DNA of 34,608 bases, from the NCBI GenBank assembly GCA_947630125.1, contig CANRGO010000019.1, positions 1 to 34,608 on the forward strand, read 5' to 3'. Source of the DNA: an uncultured Lachnospiraceae bacterium (GTDB lineage: Bacteria; Bacillota; Clostridia; Lachnospirales; Lachnospiraceae). Shown here piece by piece: positions 32,994 through 34,608 of this stretch; position 1 is the first letter of the stretch, and every line of letters begins with the position of its first letter. Position numbers and translations under genes: made by a program. The notes beneath the pieces are model-generated. The model had not been told where the DNA came from. It did no database searches and was given only the letters and a program-made list of their open reading frames with translations.

Positions 32994-33938
32994 ATGAAGG
33001 AAGAAAAAAAATTGGCCGTTGTAAATAAAAAGCCACTAAAAGCCAGAATATTCCAGTACCGCTGGTTTTACGTTATGTTTTTACCTGTTTTAATTTTTAT
33101 ATTGTTATTTAATTACCTGCCTATGATTGGTTACAGGTATGCTTTCTACGAATATAAGTCAGCTTTGTCCATTAAATGGGTTGGTCTGGATAATTTTGTG
33201 CGATTGCTTTCCACCGAAGCATTTTGGTCAGCGTTTATTAATACATTACAATTAAGTATTGTCAAATTACTGTTAAATACTGGTATGGCAGTTATTATAT
33301 CGCTTTTACTAAATGAAATTAAAAATTTGACCTTTAAAAAAGTTACACAGACAATTATTTATCTGCCTCACTTTATGTCTTGGGTAGTTACTGCTTCCGT
33401 GTTTGCTTTGATTCTGTCAATTTCAGAATCCGGTCTTGTAAATAATCTTTTACTGAATCTTGGTTTGATCAATGATGGTGAACAGATTTACTTTTTGGGA
33501 ACAAAAGCTACTTGGCGTTTATCTTACTATATTATTAATATCTGGAAAGATACAGGTTGGGGAACGATTTTATTCCTTGCAACATTATCTGGAATCAATC
33601 CTGAAATATATGAAGCTGCAACCATAGATGGTGCAAGCAGATTTAGTTCTATGAGATACATTACCTTACCAGCATTATCGAATACCATTATTACGGTATT
33701 AATTTTAAATCTTGCTAAAATCATGAACTTATTTGAATCTGTTTTCGTATTAATCAATGACAATGTAATTAATGTTGCCCAGGTTCTTCAGACTTATACC
33801 TATGACATAACGTTTGCAGCAGCTCCTGATTTTGGTTTCTCAACGGCGGTTGGTTTATTTAGGTCACTGGTTGCCTGTGTACTGGTTCTTGGATGTAATT
33901 ATGCAAGTAAAAAAGTACGTAATCGTGGAATTGTGTAG
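32994..33938 (+). CDS. Sugar ABC transporter permease (LplB/YtcP-like)
   Basis: A 314-residue inner-membrane permease with six expected helices, the first in FYVMFLPVLIFILLFNYLP (about 26-44). The EAA loop that contacts the ATPase is YEAATIDGASRFSSMRYITLPAL near 200-222. The size and the N-terminal basic tail before the first helix fit the first permease of oligosaccharide importers. AAGGG lies before the ATG. It pairs with the upstream binding protein; a membrane protein follows 13 bp downstream. The ATPase gene is not in the window, as is common since such systems share an MsmX-type ATPase. Confidence 0.93.
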   Translation: MKEEKKLAVVNKKPLKARIFQYRWFYVMFLPVLIFILLFNYLPMIGYRYAFYEYKSALSIKWVGLDNFVRLLSTEAFWSAFINTLQLSIVKLLLNTGMAVIISLLLNEIKNLTFKKVTQTIIYLPHFMSWVVTASVFALILSISESGLVNNLLLNLGLINDGEQIYFLGTKATWRLSYYIINIWKDTGWGTILFLATLSGINPEIYEAATIDGASRFSSMRYITLPALSNTIITVLILNLAKIMNLFESVFVLINDNVINVAQVLQTYTYDITFAAAPDFGFSTAVGLFRSLVACVLVLGCNYASKKVRNRGIV

Positions 33939-33951
33939 GGAGGAGTAGAAT

Positions 33952-34608
33952 ATGAATAACAAGAAATTTAAATATGACAAGCATCAGATTTTCACAATGA
34001 TTTTCTCCTTGCTTGCAGTCATAGCATTCTTCCTGCCTTTTAGTTCAGGAGTTAGTGCCACCAGTCTGGATGGAAAACACTCTTTTCAGATTTTCGATAT
34101 CATTGGGTTTGTATTCCAGCCTGATAAACTTGCAGCTGGTGCTGGTAGTGCTTTTTACCTTAGTTTTGTAATCTCAGCCCTGCTTTTGGTGCTATTATTC
34201 CTCCTTGCAATTGTCATTTTTGTTCAGACATTATTACAAGGTAAAGTAGGAATAAGAAGAGCTCTTGCATTCGTATTTTTTATAGGTATTATATTTGCTG
34301 GAATGTCATTCAACAGTACTTTGACAGAAGTAGCAAAAACAGGAAACAACCTATATGAAGTTTATCCTGAATTTAAAATTGCTTTAAAGACTACAACAGG
34401 AAGTGTAAATAACTGGGTTCGTAAAATTGATAATTTAGTAGAAGAAGCAGATGAAGTATTTGCAGAATACGAAAACAAAGACGAAATTGTTGTTACCTTA
34501 CAAAGTTTATCTGAGGAAGCAAATGGGATTGATTATTCTGCATCGGATGCTACAAAGAAAAAGTATAATCAGTATATTTTTGAATCTATGGAAGAACTGA
34601 TTGAAATC
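33952..34608 (+). CDS. Membrane protein, possibly a second permease with a long N-terminal extension (right end cut)
   Basis: An ATG at 33952, with GGGAGGAG just before it, opens a frame that stays open for 219 codons to the window edge. The visible part starts MNNKKFKYDKHQIFTMIF and has hydrophobic segments at about 15-33, 68-96 and 101-120, with an extracytoplasmic loop between the first two. A charged, mostly helical soluble part follows from 125 (VRKIDNLVEEADEVFAEYEN). By position, 13 bp after the first permease, the second permease is expected, but the visible residues do not look like a normal LplC-type start, which enters its first helix and TMD core within 30 residues. Either it is a permease with an added N-terminal domain or a different accessory membrane protein. 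I do not recognise it. Confidence 0.7.
   Translation, partial: MNNKKFKYDKHQIFTMIFSLLAVIAFFLPFSSGVSATSLDGKHSFQIFDIIGFVFQPDKLAAGAGSAFYLSFVISALLLVLLFLLAIVIFVQTLLQGKVGIRRALAFVFFIGIIFAGMSFNSTLTEVAKTGNNLYEVYPEFKIALKTTTGSVNNWVRKIDNLVEEADEVFAEYENKDEIVVTLQSLSEEANGIDYSASDATKKKYNQYIFESMEELIEI

Overview
The window is AT-rich, densely packed Firmicute DNA. Strong AGGAGG-type ribosome binding sites, Gram-positive lipoprotein signals, LplA/YtcQ-type solute-binding proteins, YesL, YesN and YesS-like regulators and many carbohydrate enzymes suggest a plant-polysaccharide or gut-glycan degrading member of the Lachnospiraceae (Clostridia). The family-level assignment is inference. I recognise no phage, insertion sequence, tRNA, rRNA or CRISPR array.

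Region 1 (1-8960) is a glycan island. It opens with the end of a sugar-binding lipoprotein gene followed by a yesL gene, both on the + strand. Next comes a 670-bp gene-free stretch (1387-2054) made almost entirely of a hairpin-forming repeat family in both orientations. A minus-strand operon then reads right to left: solute-binding lipoprotein, GH42 beta-galactosidase, GH29 alpha-L-fucosidase and a YesN-type response regulator. This set suits uptake and trimming of fucosylated, galactosylated oligosaccharides.

Region 2 (9099-12147) is divergent from that operon and encodes a FucI-like ketol-isomerase followed by a XylB-like kinase, a plausible route for a pentose or deoxyhexose.

Region 3 (12200-18914) is mostly housekeeping: a DEDDh exonuclease, a D,D-carboxypeptidase, TrmB, a UV-damage endonuclease with a C-terminal extension, an N-terminally truncated phosphoesterase remnant, an intact PPP-type phosphoesterase and a YfiH-type laccase-domain protein.

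Region 4 (18968-34608) is a pectin and hemicellulose utilisation locus. A four-gene operon encodes a CE2-like esterase lipoprotein, an ArAE exporter, a polysaccharide deacetylase and a second YesL. It is followed by GH105 with a sugar isomerase/epimerase, a LacI regulator with a CE8 pectinesterase (minus strand), a GH28 polygalacturonase, a YesS-like membrane AraC regulator (minus strand) and an ABC importer (binding protein, permease, and an unusual membrane protein cut by the window edge). Three palindromic operators of the form TGTAAGYGYTTACA lie at the GH105, lacI and GH28 promoters, with a weaker match before the ABC operon, so the LacI protein probably coordinates the locus. GH28, CE8 and GH105 lack signal peptides. 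The picture is therefore import of pectic oligosaccharides followed by cytoplasmic de-esterification and depolymerisation.

The least explained items are the repeat family at 1406-2042, a near-perfect TGTGA-N6-TCACA palindrome and direct repeats in the YesS/ABC intergenic region, and the membrane protein at the right edge.
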